From contig BSYO01000008.1 in assembly GCA_033239525.1 (NCBI GenBank), positions 15,918,830 to 15,982,829 on the forward strand: a stretch of DNA of 64,000 bases. Direction: 5' to 3'. Of this stretch, positions 11,880 through 24,728 are shown piece after piece. The notes under the pieces were generated by a model that ran no database searches, was not told the DNA's origin, and was given only the letters and a program-made list of their open reading frames with translations. The position numbers were made by a program, and so were the translations under genes. Within the stretch, counting starts at the first letter, position 1. Each line of letters begins with the position of its first letter. This stretch comes from Nepenthes gracilis. Lineage: Eukaryota > Streptophyta > Magnoliopsida > Caryophyllales > Nepenthaceae.

Positions 11880-13941
11880 TTATCATCCAACTGTTAATTT
11901 TCCATGGCTCACCAAAGCACCTTGAATAACATTACTAACATCATTTCTTACCTCACCATGGGCAATGTACTAGATATCTACAACCGGTACAATATTCCTT
12001 TTGTCATTTCTTTCAAATTTCTTCATTTGATGAGAGTGTTTGCTCTCCTAGAGATGACTTTATATATATATATGAGGCTTATCTGAATGATAGTTTCTAA
12101 ACTTTTTTGGAAGGAAAATTTTAGAAATAATGGAAACCTTAAAGATTCCAATTGCCTGTCTCCATCTCAATTCTAGTGAATATTTTGCGGCATTATGCAT
12201 TTTCTTCCACCAATGAAGTCTTAGGTCAGATACCCAAATGGTTAAGGCGATTTTTTGCTTTAACTAAGAAAACAATTGGATCTTCTCAACTCCTAGTTTA
12301 TAATAAATGGTAAAAATTTCAAATCGGTGAAGAATTGGAAAGACATATTCTTCTATGTCAAAGTTCCCAATAATTAGATTCTGTCAAATAAATGGGATGA
12401 TGTCAATATTGTATTTTTTTTGTCCAGTTTTTAAGAGTGAGCATGCCATAACTAGATCATCAATTGATTTAATAAAAGAGAATGAGGTTGAGTTGCACAA
12501 GATTGGAAATTTCCTATCCCAAATCAATTTAGATGCGATTAATTGGTTCGTTGTCCTTAGGAGAGAAGCTATCACCGATACACTTCCCCATCCTTTTAAA
12601 AGGAGAAAGGATGGCATATTCGTAGATTCTCCTCCCTAAGTTATCTCTAATCAACCCAATGTCTAGACAACAGCTTCATTAGCCTCCTATTTAGAAGATG
12701 ATGAGGTTTTTAGGGTTGTGGATAAGATTTGAGCTGAGATGACTAAGATGGAAGCTGAAGAATATGTTCATCCCGCAACTCTAACTATTGTCTCTTCTTT
12801 CGTCAGTGCTTTATTGGAGATACATTCCTTGAATTTTGAATAAATGATTCCCATTACTCCATCGGAGGAGGAGCATGATTCTCTATATCATTCTTCACAT
12901 GAGAATGAACCAATTGATGCTCCTATCCTTGTAAGGTTTGGGATTTTTGTCATTTTTTATTCTCTTGTATCTGTTAAGCCATTGGCTAACCCTTCCAAGT
13001 CTCATGCCACTTCTTTCAGGCCAAAAAATAATGTAAATATTGTTCGAGAGTTTGCCATTCATTCCTTGCCATCCTTTCCAACTTCTATGGATTCTGAGGC
13101 TTCACAAGGAGCCTCAAATTCTGAAATTTTCCTACATTGTAGACCTCTTCCTCTTCTTTGCTAAAAACAGCCATCTATACCAAACCCAAACTCAACTAAA
13201 TCACCATCAAGTTTTGCACCCAAAGAGGGTTGTCTAACCCGAGAGGTACCCTTTGAGCCTTTAAATCTAAATCATTCATATGTTTTCAAATAGCTGACTC
13301 ATAACTCCTTTCTAATGCAGTCTAAGACCCTAGTGCTTCAAATTAGAGGCAGACTTTTCAACTAGGATAGAAATTGATTGTCTATCTCGGTCTTACATCA
13401 ATCGTTCAATAGTCTAAGATTTAGAGTTTAGTACTATGATTATTGAAGATAGGGCATCATTCTTTAAGGATAAGCAGTTTGTCTTGAGAAACAGTTGGCT
13501 GAATAGATGAGTAGGTCCAATAATTATGTCAATCAAGTTTCTATTGTTATGCACAGTGCTAGTTCTTTCAAAGATAGAGCTCTTGAAATTGAACAATACT
13601 TGATGATAGCTGCCAGGGCCATGGATAAACTAAGAGTAGAATGCTTAAGGGTTGAGAAGCTATTAGGGAGGAGTATTCGACCCAAAAAAATTGAATATTT
13701 ACTCAATTCTCGATTCAAAGAAGGAATCAATCTTTACAAGAGAATAGTCTTCTTGGTAATCCCTGACTTTCCTATTGTCTGTTTGGATGCTAAAAATTTT
13801 AAAACTTTTGCAACTTCTGATTTTCTAAATTTTGAGAAACAAGGAACCTCCCCAACCTTAAGGTCTAACCTTGACCATCAGCCACAAGAATGCCAAGCAG
13901 TTTTTGTCATTGAAATTCATAACCCAGTATTGTATTTGTGA
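11880..13941 (+). pseudogene. Antisense ORF (aORF) of TAT-2, decayed
   Basis: Lies between the pol end and the 3' LTR and is coded on the strand opposite to gag-pol, as in TAT-1. Recognisable pieces: an N-terminal MGNVLDIYNRYNIPF stretch (11.96 kb), IYEAYLN in another frame (12.07 kb), SVKNWKDIFFYVKVP (12.33 kb), and a C-terminal part at 13507-13941 with LGRSIRPKKIEYLLNSRFKE and LYKRIVFLVIPDFPI. These correspond to YEAHL, SLKNWKESVLFVSV and the C-terminal RRIVRLVNPDFPV of the TAT-1 aORF. The family resembles the plant 'putative gypsy-type transposon' domain proteins; function unknown. Multiple frameshifts and stops. The 13507-13941 segment remains open for 144 residues. Confidence 0.75.
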
Positions 13942-13959
13942 GTGAGAATGATGTAATTT

Positions 13960-14690
13960 ATTTTTCAATGTATATTTAATATTTTTCACCCTCAAATATC
14001 TAAAGCTCTTTAATTGATGCTGATTGGGCAATTTAGCCGCCGAACATATGCATATAAGGTTTTGACTATTAGATAGCTGATATGATAGTCAGCTAAGTCT
14101 TTTAACTATCATTATCAGTTAGATAATATAAGATAGTTAAACTGATTACCTATTAAGCCTTTCAACTATCATCGCCAGCAAGGCAAGAACTTGGTTCCTA
14201 GGATTTTGACTAATCATGTGTATCCTATGGAAAGTTATATCAACACTTTTACATTGATAGTATCCATGAGGTTTTATAGGTCAGATAACTATTAGTCAAT
14301 ACTTGATTGACTTTATCTGGCCTATCTTGTGACCTCTCAAAAGGGAATCAAATACTAAGTCCTTAACCCCAAGTCTTTTAGAATTGTTTATGTGTGACCA
14401 GTACGGTTCTATTAAGCCTACATCTTGATCGTTTCCTTAAATTGGCTCATTTTATAGACATAGTGTCTAAATCGATTATTTGGCTCGAGGTAAATAGTAA
14501 TCATATTGATTACGTGCAAGCATACAAATTGTCAAGTAATTAATCAAAAAATTCAACTTTATTGATAATTTGAAAGAAAAATTACAACACACGAGCCCTC
14601 AAAGGTGAAGGGTAGGGCTTAGCTGTATGTTCCTAGACTGTCATCGTTATTGGTAGTATTTTTTGATATGAAGAGTATTTTAAATTCAAG
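13960..14690. repeat. TAT-2 region between pol and aORF with short tandem hairpin-like repeats
   Basis: Non-coding. The motif ttttaactatcattatcag at about 14.11 kb recurs as tttcaactatcatcgccag at about 14.16 kb, and gctgatatgatagtcagc at about 14.08 kb can fold on itself. The related copy at 56.87 kb has a single similar unit (gactatcatccctgac). This is the same position as the 40-bp hairpin repeats of TAT-1. Confidence 0.5.
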
Positions 14691-17600
14691 GGACTAGCTT
14701 TTCATTTTGAATACGTAGTTTATATACCCCATTATAGAATACAGTTAACACTAGGAATAGTCCCTCCCCCATTGGGGATTGTGTATTTTTTGTGTGCTAG
14801 CTTCCAAGCTGCTTCAATATTCTTTACTACCTAGTCACCAATCTTAAAAGTTCGAACCTTTACCTTCTTGTTGTAGTGTCGAGCGACTCTTTGTTTATAG
14901 GTTACCGTCGGAATGCATTTTGTCTCCCTAACTTCTTTTAAGATATCCAAATTTTGTTTCAAAAATTAAAAATTATGATCCAAAATAAAGTTTTTAACAC
15001 AGTAACTAGGTAGTCTAATTTCTACTAGGGTAATCGTTTCTATTCTGAAACACAGGTTGAAGGGAAATTCCCATGTGAGCTCTCTTTGAGTCGTTGAGTA
15101 TGACTAAAGTACTAGTGGGAGTTTATCTGCCCTAGCCCCTCCAGCTTTGTCTAACTTAATTTTTAGCTCATTCACTATCTTTGGTTTATTACTTCTACTT
15201 GTCTATTTATTTATAGGTATAAGATTGATGTGTAAATCGATCTAACTTTGAAGCCACTGTATATTGTGTGCCTTTTGCTGTAGAATTAGGTATCATTATT
15301 GATCACTATGACCTTCTGTATTCCAAATTTACAAATAATAATAATTTGACGCACAACTTCTGTTACATTTTGCTCTATAATTTTGGCCAATGAAGAAGTT
15401 TCGACCCAATTTGTGAATTAATCCACCACAATAATAATAAATTTTCGTTGTGTAACAATTATAAAAAATGGGGCTAACATGTCTAGCCTCCACTGTGAGA
15501 ATGGCTAAGGAATCTGTAATGCTTGGAGTCCTATATGTGATTACCTTGGTATGTTACTATGAATTTGACAATTTTTATATTTTTTGATGAACTCTACCAC
15601 CTCCTTCTTCATGTTGGCCAATAATAGCCCTACTTTATAATTTTAAAAGCTAAAATTTTTCCTCCCACGTGCACTCCACATACAATGAAATGCACTCCTT
15701 TGATGGCGTAAATAGCTTCCATTAGAGATAGGCAGCACATATAAGGTATTGAATAACCCCATTTATACTGTATCTCATTTACCAAAGTGTACCAACCAGT
15801 CATTTTTTAAATGTGTTTTGCCTCAATAAAATTACTCAAAAGCGTTTCGCTTTCGAGGTATTTTAGGTTTGGAGTCATCCAAGTTAGTTCATTTGTCACT
15901 TAGAGAACTTCATCCTATTATTCAATGCTAGGCCTTTGAAACATTTCTCTTATGTCCCAGGCATATTATTCTAGACAACCGGATGTTGCCATATTAGAAA
16001 ATCGATCAACTCTCTAATTATCTTCCTTGGTAAATAGATAACTTTAACCTTATCGAAGGATAACAATAAATCTTGTACCTTGTGGAGATACTAGTTCAGA
16101 TCTGGGTTGGATACTTCGAAATTAGGTAGCACTTGATTGACCTCTAATACAAAATCATTATAGACTATCAAGTTCTTAACGAAACACTCACTTGCTAGCT
16201 TTAAACCAGTTAGTGGAGTCTTATATTTTTTCACATTATTGATAGTTGGGAATTCGAATGTGACTAAGTATTTTATCTTAAATCTTTCAAGTGAAGTTGA
16301 TACCAGCCATGCTTTGTTACACGACTATCAGGATGCTTGTCAACATGCAATGCTCCTATGAGCAAGTTTCATTTATTTCTTTCGAGATTGGAGTTGTCGT
16401 TTCAATAATGAAGACTATGAGGGCTTGACTCTTTATGAAGGGACATACTCTTAATTTTATATCGAACTCACCCAATTCGATCAACCATTTGATTAGACAT
16501 TTAGATACTTCTGATTTCTATAAGATCCTTTTGAGCGGTTGATCAGTTAGAACCATAATTTTATAGGTCTAAAAATATGATTGAAACTTTTTTGTAACAA
16601 AAACTAAGGCTAAAGAAACTCTTTTTGTTTACATACCAAGTCTTCGTGTCTATTAGGATCTTCCTGATATTATATACCGGTCGTTAAATCTCTACCTCTT
16701 TGCTAAGAATAACTGCATTCAAGGCTATCTCAAAGATGGCTAGGAAGAAATACAATTCTTCATCCTCTTTAAGACAAGTCAATAATGGTGGATGTGCCAG
16801 TGGAAGTGCCAGATATTCTTTCAATTCTCACAAAGCTATTGACACTTATCAGTCCACTAGAACCTATTTGTCTTCGCTTCTCTTAGTTCCTTGAAAAATA
16901 AAAAATATTTTCAACTAACATAGCCAAAAAATTATGATAGAGCGGCCAGTCTTCTGATTAGCATCTAGATTTTCTTGACAATTTGTGGCAATTTCATGTT
17001 CGCTATGGCTTTTATATTCTCCGAATTTGCTTATATCCTGTGTTATGAGACAATGAACCCCAACAACCTACCGAAAGTTAGGCTAAAGACATATTTGATT
17101 GGGTTTAACTTCATTTGATATGTTTAGAGAATCTCAAATGTCTCGGCAAGGTCATTAATGTGGTCATTGGCAAGTATGCTTTTAACAAGCATATTATCCA
17201 CATACACCTCTATATCTCTTTTGGTCTACCGCTCAAATATTTCATTCACCAACCTTTAGTGTGTTACTTTAATATTCTTTAATCCAAACAAAATTACTTT
17301 GTAGCAATAGGTTTTCTAGTTGATCATGAACGAGGTCATCTCTTTGTCATTTGAATTTATTCGAATTTGGCTATACTGAAAGTAAGCATTCAAAAAGTTG
17401 AGCAATTGGTATCCAGATGTTGAGTCCTCTAGCAAATCGATTCTTTAAGTAGAAAACTATTTTTTGGACTTGTTTTATTCACATTTATTCAGTCAACACA
17501 CATCATCAATTTCCTACTACTCTTTTTGGCAAAGATGATGTTGAATAACCAATCTAAATAATTTACCTCCCTAATGAATTTGGCGTCGATTAACTTATTG

Positions 17601-18500
17601 ACCTCTTCACAGATTGTTATAAGTTTTTCTATGAAACAATTTCATCTGTCTTGTTTGACTACTTGTAACCCAGGATGAGGCCAGTTTTTAACCATGATCT
17701 CCATCGGGATTCCTAGCATGTCAGTCCGTGTCCAGGCAAAGACATTCACGTTGTTCCATAAAAACTCAATTAACCTCTCTGTCAAATATTAACCTAGCGA
17801 AGAGCCATTTTAAACATATTTATTCTGGTCTACCGGATTTAAAAAATTTAGAGAGGCTACTCTCCGAGCTATGCTTATTGAAAATAAACCTCTAATTGAC
17901 AATTAGAAAGGTTAGTATATGAGAGGCCATTTTTAGTACGTCCCTAATATAACCTCTAATTGCCCAATTCCCTTTACTTGGACTAATTCATTTTCAAGTC
18001 AATATAACAACCCATTCGATGGTTCAATCTAATTGCTTTTATATCCTAACTTGATGAATGTATCAAAGTGAATAAATATTCTTTGAACTTCTATTATTTA
18101 TAAAGATTCGTTTCAATTAGTAATCATGAATTTCATCCAAAACAAATGCAAATACAATAAGAGGGTTTGAGTGAGGATACATTACATGTGTCATATCATT
18201 GTTATTAAAATTAAGGACATTTCCACCCCTAACTTTTGCCTATTGCTAGAGAAAATCTTCTCAGGATGATCTAAAGCCATTTTTACAGGAAGATCTGGTA
18301 GACAACATATTAATAACTTGTATCGTCACTTGATCTTGCGGCAACTCAATGTGCTCTTCATCATTATTGTCATTACCTAAGGTGGACCTAAGGTTTTGTA
18401 GATTTGTTTTTGAGTTACCCCTTTTGTATTAGGACCACAATCTTCTTCTACAGTATTCGATAGTTTTTAGTATTGTGTATTAGAGATTGATTGTAAAAAA
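14690..18500 (-). pseudogene. pol: pol of TAT-2 (protease, RT, RNase H, integrase), decayed
   Basis: Minus-strand translation in changing frames. The RT palm is at about 17.27-17.04 kb: RLVNEIFER then EVYVDNMLVKS (the usual Y-V-D-D altered to Y-V-D-N), followed by MKLNPIKYVFS and GRLLGFIVS, matching TAT-1 segment by segment. The integrase end at 14.91-14.69 kb reads ARHYNKKVKVRTFKIGD, parallel to TRYYNKKVKARGFNIGD in TAT-1. Protease, RNase H and integrase core are expected between these points by position but are too broken to delimit. Stops and frameshifts are frequent; nothing could be translated as a whole. Confidence 0.75.
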
Positions 18501-18779
18501 AAAAAATACCAATACTAATCACTTCCTTCTGAGTTCTTGATTGACTTGGGCTAGTTTAAGAATTTTTTTAGTTTGTAACTGTATTAAAATATTTATCCAG
18601 GTGTCATTTACCGGCACAAAGTTCAGTGGCTTATATTCTATTTGAATACCCGACTTAGTCCACTGTTATTTTTGTGATCCCGAACAGAATAGTTATTGTC
18701 ACTTTTTTTTCCTTTCACCATTTGACTCTGGATGGCTCACACAATTGGAACATTCTGACCGCTTTATTTCATTGGCCTC

Positions 18780-19200
18780 TCCTACCATGATGAATAGTTT
18801 CTGCATCTAAGAATATCTTGATATTCTACTGAACTAAATGTTTAAAAAAGTTATCCAATTATATCATTACCATGAAGGCATTCAGCTTCATGGCGCTAAT
18901 GAGTTTTGATATACCGCTGTTCTCAACATTAAATCTGGCCATAAAATCTTTTAAACTCTCACTCGAAGCCTGTCGGATCCTAACAAGATCCCATGGTTAA
19001 TTTTCTTTCCTCCAACTAGAGACAAATTGTGATAAAAATTGGTCTACCAGTTCTTAGAAAAATTGAATGGAACTTGGTTTAAACCTACAGAACCATATTC
19101 TAGCGTTTCTTTTTAAAGTTAAAGGGAAGTAGAAACATAGTGAGATATCCTCCAGGATTTGGAAGCCAAGTAATGTTTGAAAGTGACAAGATAATCCACT
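18780..19200 (-). pseudogene. gag: gag of TAT-2, decayed
   Basis: Minus-strand reading gives RELVDQFLSQFVSSWRKKI-like sequence, then SSESLKDFMARFNVENSGIS and KLISAMKLNAFMV, the Retrotrans_gag domain pattern seen also in TAT-1 (RELTDLFLAQYASSQREEK, then FLDRFAEEA). Broken by frameshifts and stops. Confidence 0.75.
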
Positions 19201-19967
19201 GAATTAGTACTTCTGTCATAAGGATCCAGTATTGACATTTTAGACTTCTGTAGGAGACAATTCCTCTTTATCTTCGAGGTAAAAAGTTAGTCATTTGCCC
19301 AACAGTATTTATAAAAAAACATGTTGTTAAGTCATTTTCATTCTCCCCTCCACTTTAGTGATGGAGGCAATTCATTTGGTATTGGGGAATATTCTTAACT
19401 CCAAATGATTAGCAGATACACCCAGTGTCTACTTAGTTAAGAGGATTCTAGGCTTGCTACTACATGACCCATCCTCCTGGTTAACTACGCATTTTGAATC
19501 TTGGGTATACTGAAAATTTTGCCACTCAGGTCTCTCTTCTCTAACTTCAAAATTCAAGCACCACTTGAGCAACATGATCGGGCACCTCGAGAGCCTTTGG
19601 ATTCTTTGCTTAAGTATGGCCTCCCTTATAGATGACTTTTTTAATTTTGACTTCCTTCGGGAGGTCGATACTTGTGTCTAGAGAACCTTGGCCTTGAGAG
19701 CTTAGTTCTTAATTTTATCCTATAAGGATTTCAGGATTTTCAATATGTCCTAGATTTGAGCGGCTAGGTCTCCAACTTTGGATTGGCTGAAGGGTGGACA
19801 CTTCCGGAGTTGCCATCCCGTGATACGATGCCAAGAGGTGAGGCATCCTTTGGTAGATAGTTTGACTATCCTTGTGCTTGTGCATTCATCATTTTTACAT
19901 TGTCAAAGACGAGAGTTGTTTCTAGATGGGTACGATTTTAATCGATTATGAACAAATGGTATAACCA
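19201..19967. other. TAT-2 5' leader / N-terminal gag side, no readable gene
   Basis: Between the recognisable gag domain and the right LTR. The sequence ggtataacca just left of the LTR start at 19968 reads TGGTTATACC on the minus strand; its TGG start suits a primer-binding site, but I cannot match it to a tRNA. Confidence 0.4.
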
Positions 19968-21005
19968 TGTTCTCACCAATAGTGTTGTTACATATTAACC
20001 TGGATTGAATAAAATGTAACTAGGATAAGAGAAAATTGGGAAGAATTAGAGAAGAAACTAGAGGGAGAGAAGGAAGAAGGGGGGAACTAGGTAGAGAGAG
20101 AAGAAAAGGAAAAGAGAAATGGAGAATTAGGGAATAAGTACTTCACAAGAATAATGAGGACCCAAAGCAATTCTTTTGTCATACAATGCCCTTACACGTT
20201 ACCTCTCTAGCCTATTTATAGGCCAAGTCCACTCCACACTCTTTAGCTAATTGCTATCCTTTCATTACTACTAGGCTACTAATTTTACTATATAATTATT
20301 AAATAATAGGTACCAATAATTCATACTTTGAATCTAAATAGTTATTCGAGTGAAATCGAGTTAATCCTTTGAATTTTTTAATTCATGTCCTACACATCAC
20401 AACAATTAATAAGTGGTCAAATGAAATAAAATTTACTTCCTAAAATATCATTTGATATTCAAGTAAGAAATATTTCTAAAAAAATAAAAAATGATGAGAA
20501 GATGAGGATTAGAGAGAGTAATAAATGAAAATTTTAGCTCCATATTTTTTTTAGATTTGTTAGTACATAGAGGACTAGAGTTCTATAATTACTATTTTGA
20601 GATGTAATTAAGAATTCCTCCACTTATTTGAAAGAAATAGGCATATTTATGGTCTTATTACTAATCAGCAAACCCTTTTTAAAGTAGTATGATTGTGCAT
20701 TAATTAAGGAATTATATTTGTTAGAAATTGAATTGTCCAACTGTTATATAAAGTTTAAATTTCACAATTGACAATTAGGCACATTAACTGTTCGTCTTAT
20801 TTGATCATTTATCTCTCGATTCACGTAACAGTTTAGATTTATTAACTGAGTAGGTCGTTCAATATCTCAATATTTTATATTACCAACATTTCGGCCATTC
20901 AAATGTTCGATAATTTGGTTAAATTCTCTTTTATTCTAAGCCTAATAATTCAATTAGTTCATATCTCTCCTCATATAGTAATAGCTTGGACAGTACCCAA
21001 TACCA
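19968..21005 (-). repeat. 5' LTR of TAT-2
   Basis: Begins TGTTCTCACC at 19968 and ends ...ACCCAATACCA at 21005 in plus-strand reading, so it has TG...CA ends. It contains a GA-rich leader tract at 20.04-20.12 kb and GCCTATTTATAGGCC at about 20210-20224, a perfect palindrome around a TATA-like core (TATAAATAGGC on the minus strand). Its right two thirds align with the left LTR. Confidence 0.75.
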
Positions 21006-21035
21006 TGTAATATTATTCTAGAATACATTATTAGT

Positions 21036-21908
21036 GTAACATCTTTGAAATTATTACACTCTCAATTTGAGATGATCATTAATGAGAATAATTAATAAAT
21101 TATTACTTGTAGGTAAACCTAGTCTAATTTGTGTTAAGAGTCGATATGTCAGGTTTGCATAAATATCAAAAATATATTTTGATAATTTTCTCGTCAACAA
21201 ATAGAAATTATTTTCGGTGCCCTAAAATAATAATTAAAGCTTACTGTATGTAATTAATAAAATAAAAAATAATTAAAATAGTTTATTAAATGTTAATATC
21301 AATTTATAAAAACAATGATACCTTCATTCATGAAACTCACGCCTCCATCTCACGCATAGCAAACCTCTTCTGCTCCCATCATGCCTTGACCGTTACCCCT
21401 CCTTTTCCTCTTCCACTCCTTTAATAAGTGGGAGCTCATTTTCATTCATTAAATTCTTGTGTTTGATCTACTGAGGGGAGAAAAGGAGAGAGAGACTTGA
21501 GCTTTACTGCTTCTGTTTGTTGCTGTGGAGGAAGAAGCCAGATAAGGCTAGTCAATTCTGAACATCGCATGATTTCTGTCTTCTTGCGAGTGTATCTCTA
21601 TATTCCTAGTCTGCTCTTTTTTAATATACTCAATTGAATTCCAAGTGTGATTTCCATCTCTTAAAATTTTCTTCCATAATTTCAGATAATTAGTTCATCG
21701 CCCCATCTATGGAAATCAAGTTGAAGGTGTCTTTTGATTATGACATTTTGGCTTGAATCTCATACCAAATCGGTTGTTTTATAACCTTAGAGGAAGGAAG
21801 TTTACGTTGATGAATTTTCATAGCTATAAACCAACGAAGAAGATGATAAACAATAAATAAGAGAAGAAAAAAATGAGTTTTCACAGCTATTTTTAGGCCA
21901 ACTATATA
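21036..21908 (+). mobile_element. Unassigned, possible LTR fragment cut by TAT-1
   Basis: Starts TGTAACATCTTTGAAATTAT, like an LTR, and has a leader-like GA-rich tract at 21.48-21.5 kb, but I found no second copy. It ends abruptly where TAT-1 begins. No gene seen. Confidence 0.3.
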
Positions 21909-23061
21909 TGATGGGTATACCATAATATGAGCTGGCCTACGGTCAAAGATGGCTCAAATGGCCTACTGGACAGTCAACTCAAATAATAGCCCAATAGGAG
22001 GCGAATGCCCAAATCCTGAAAGGCCTAAAACGGTCAACACTAGCGTTGACCATCGAGACACCAGCAGACGGCAAACTCACATACATCCGGTCAACTCGAG
22101 CGTTGACCGGATGTACTGTAGCAACAGGCCCAAAAAGGCGTTAAACCTGCTACCGCCCAGGCCCAATTTGGCAGGCGGACTCGTGCACGAAAAACAACGA
22201 TCCTTTCATGATCACCTACTTTTCTAAAAGCTGATCTTCTCCGAAAAGGCGGCAAGGAAGTCAGCGCCACCGTTGGAGTCAAAACGATAACAAAGAGATG
22301 AGATGATCTGGATATCCGTTGCACCGTTCAGAAGAAAAAGGATCCATCAAATCACGCGTGTCAAGCCCACCAACTCTGAGAAAGCCGTCATTGCCAGTCC
22401 AAGAAGAACACGCCACCTTGCCCAAAGAATGTGGCTCTCCTGCTATCCATATAAGCTTGAAGTCTTCATTCTGGAAGACACACCCATACACACATGCTCA
22501 CGAACGCATATGCATACTCACACACAGAAACAGAAGCTCCCTTACTCATTCTCTAACTGGTCTTCTTGAGAACATTCAGAACAAGCTTCCTGAAAGACTT
22601 CCTACAGTCTAACTCACGAATGCTTACAGAACTTGAACAGAGACTCATCTTCTCTTTCTCTCTACACAAGCATCCATCCTTCAATCCCACCAAAGGCCTC
22701 CAGATTTCAGGAGACCTTTCCGACTCTCTGAGAATCATTCCTTAGAGCCTCCACGCTTTTAGGACGCCGCTTCCACACGCTCTCTGTGAACAGAAAGTAA
22801 GAACTCACATTCTCAACGAGCCAACACTCCCGACCATCCTACTCTCTCTCTCTCTCCTTCACTTATCAGATTACCTTCCTTACTTCGAAGGCTTTTTACT
22901 AACTTGAGCGTCGGAGTGTTTTCAGTGGGACAACCTCCCACCGACACACTGACCTCTTGTTTACCTTAGTGGTGTGTAGGATTCAGACTTAGGAAATAGA
23001 GCCGGGTCGAGCTATCCAGACGAATCCGAATCTGTTCGAAGTCAGATCCAGGTACGCATCA
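21909..23061 (+). repeat. 5' LTR of TAT-1 (1153 bp)
   Basis: Begins TGATGGGTATACC and ends GGTACGCATCA, one base before TGGCGCCG. A TATA box (catATAAGC context) lies at 22450-22455, followed by the CT/CA-rich leader. The U3 part holds several TTGAC cores (W-box type) arranged as inverted pairs, including a perfect 14-bp inverted repeat at 22082-22115. Confidence 0.9.
22082..22115. promoter_or_regulatory. Perfect 14-bp inverted repeat with paired W-box cores in U3
   Basis: Arms 22082-22095 (tacatccggtcaac) and 22102-22115 with the loop tcgagc. Each arm carries GGTCAA/TTGACC. A second smaller pair, ggtcaac-actagc-gttgacc, lies about 50 bp upstream at about 22032-22051. Confidence 0.75.
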
Positions 23062-23062
23062 T

Positions 23063-23080
23063 TGGCGCCGTATATGGGAA
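23063..23080 (+). other. Primer-binding site of TAT-1
   Basis: TGGCGCCGTATATGGGAA starts one base after the LTR end. Its first eight bases match the complement of the CCA end of tRNA-Asp (TGGCGCCG); the rest has diverged. TAT-group elements commonly begin TGGCGCCGTCTGTGGGAA. Confidence 0.75.
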
Positions 23081-23145
23081 GCGCTTACGAAAAGCCAACC
23101 ACAACTCTGTACAGTGCTCTCTTTTCACCACCCAATTCATCTGCA

Positions 23146-24700
23146 ATGGTGAACACGAGAGCCCAAGCTAGCAATCCCGCTAGAGACGTCACTTCTCCCG
23201 GCCAGGACAACACTACTGGTACCTTAGTCAACAGGGCAATAGGCGGAGTGCCAGCGCCCTACTTCCAGCAACTGATGGAGCAGATGCAGACCAATAATCG
23301 TCTGCTCCAAATACTCTACTCTCAACAAGAGCAGCGACAGCAGGCGGCTCCGCCAATAGCCGTCCCTACGCTGGCCACCAAAAAGGATCGCCAGAGGAAA
23401 AATAAGCCGGCCAGAAGGCCAGAGAGACCCACAAATAATCTGATCCCAGCCTCCTCGCGCGGTCTAGGCCAGAACAGGCATAAAGAACGCTCTGGGAGTA
23501 CAACTCCGTGAGAAAGTCCGGAGAGGAGAAATCTCCGATACTCTTTGGTAGAAGATGGGAACGCAGTCCAGGAGCGAGCCTCTAGGACTACAATGTCCGC
23601 TGGAGGTAGTAGCCAGCCGGCTACTGGACCCTCCAGGGACAAGACAGAGTTGAGAGCTTACCTCAACTCTAAGAAATTTGCCGACGCCGCTCGCGCAGAT
23701 CCGCGAGTGGATAAAATTTGGAACCGCGTGTTCCAGGATGAGGAGCACGTTATTGACCTTGACAGATCTCCTTTCACCGTGAAGATCCTGAATCGTTCGC
23801 TGCCCGCCAAGTTCAAAATACATTCCCTTGACTCATACGATGGGAGCAGTGATCCAATTAACCATCTGGATCACTTTCGTTCCCATCTGAGTCTACAATG
23901 GTTGGAAGACTCAATGATGTGCTACTGCTTCCCGCTCACGCTGAAGGGAGATGCCCACATCTGGTTTCATCACCTCCATTCAAGCACCATCGGCAGCTTC
24001 CGTGAGCTCACGGATCTCTTCCTGGCTCAATACGCCTCGAGCCAACGGGAAGAGAAGCAACTGTGACACCTCTCCCACATCAAGCAGAAGCCGAGAGAGA
24101 ACCCATGGCGATTCCTGGACCGCTTTGCAGAAGAGGCCAGGTGAATTCTCCGGATCACAGAAGAGATGAAACTGGACAGTTTCATCTCCACACTTACCTA
24201 CGGGGATTTCTTTAAGTACCTGGCCCACAAGAATTCCCAAACCTTTCTGGAGGCAGAGTCCATCACCTGGGCCTACGCCATCGCAAAAGAGGTCAACGAA
24301 GCGAAATCCCCCGAGCAGGCAGATCAGCCTCGATCATTCCCTGATGAGGAAAAAGAAAATACGGCGGCAATGATTACTCTCGCTGGAAGCAGCACAGGAC
24401 TAGGCCGCTGGAGCGCAGAGACTACGGGCCCACCAGCTTTACGCCTCTGACGGACACGCACTAAATGTCCTCATGCAGATCCGCGGAAAAAAGTTCATGA
24501 AGTGGCCAAAACCACTAAAGAAGGACCCTAAGAACCAGTCAAAGTACTGCGACTTCCACCGCTCTTCTGGACATTCTACTGATGACTGCAAGACGCTGTA
24601 GAGGGAGATCGAGGAGCTGATTCGCAGAGGCCACCTCACCAAATTCATCAGGGGCCTCGGAAAGCTCTGGAGCAGCTGGCGGAGAAGGGTAGGAACAGTC
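23146..24700 (+). pseudogene. gag: gag of TAT-1, interrupted by stops
   Basis: Starts at the ATG of MVNTRAQ at 23146. One frame runs through TGA stops at 23509 and 24064. The Retrotrans_gag domain lies at about 23.8-24.3 kb (WFHHLHSSTIGSFRELTDLF, then FLAQYASSQREEKQL). A small zinc-binding-like motif, YCDFHRSSGHSTDDC (C-x2-H-x4-H-x4-C), is at about 24.55 kb and is followed by REIEELIRRGHL. Gag packages element RNA and forms the virus-like particle in such elements. The visible TGA and TAG stops occur where C-to-T changes of CGA and CAG would give them, so decay by methylcytosine deamination is likely. Confidence 0.9.
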
Positions 24701-24728
24701 TTCTCCCCGAAATCGGGTTATAGTAGGA

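Larger units (their letters stand above)
9598..21005 (-). mobile_element. TAT-2: old Ty3/gypsy TAT-lineage retrotransposon
   Basis: Two related LTRs in the same orientation (9598-10350 and 19968-21005) bracket a decayed gag and pol on the minus strand and an antisense ORF region on the plus strand. The gene order read on the minus strand is LTR, gag (about 19.2-18.8 kb), protease/RT/RNase H (about 18.5-16.3 kb), integrase (to about 14.7 kb), then the divergent aORF (13.94-11.88 kb) and the left LTR. This order equals that of TAT-1. All frames are broken many times and the LTRs differ extensively, so the insertion is old. Confidence 0.85.

Noticed and set aside
12225..12300. Possible tRNA: a stretch resembling a D-arm (aaatggttaaggcg)
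   Set aside because: No acceptor stem, anticodon arm or T-arm follows, and the stretch lies inside the aORF remnant of TAT-2, where the aligned third copy has the same context.
22303..22738. Overlapping open frames in the TAT-1 5' LTR
   Set aside because: LTR leader sequence upstream of the primer-binding site; not expected to code.
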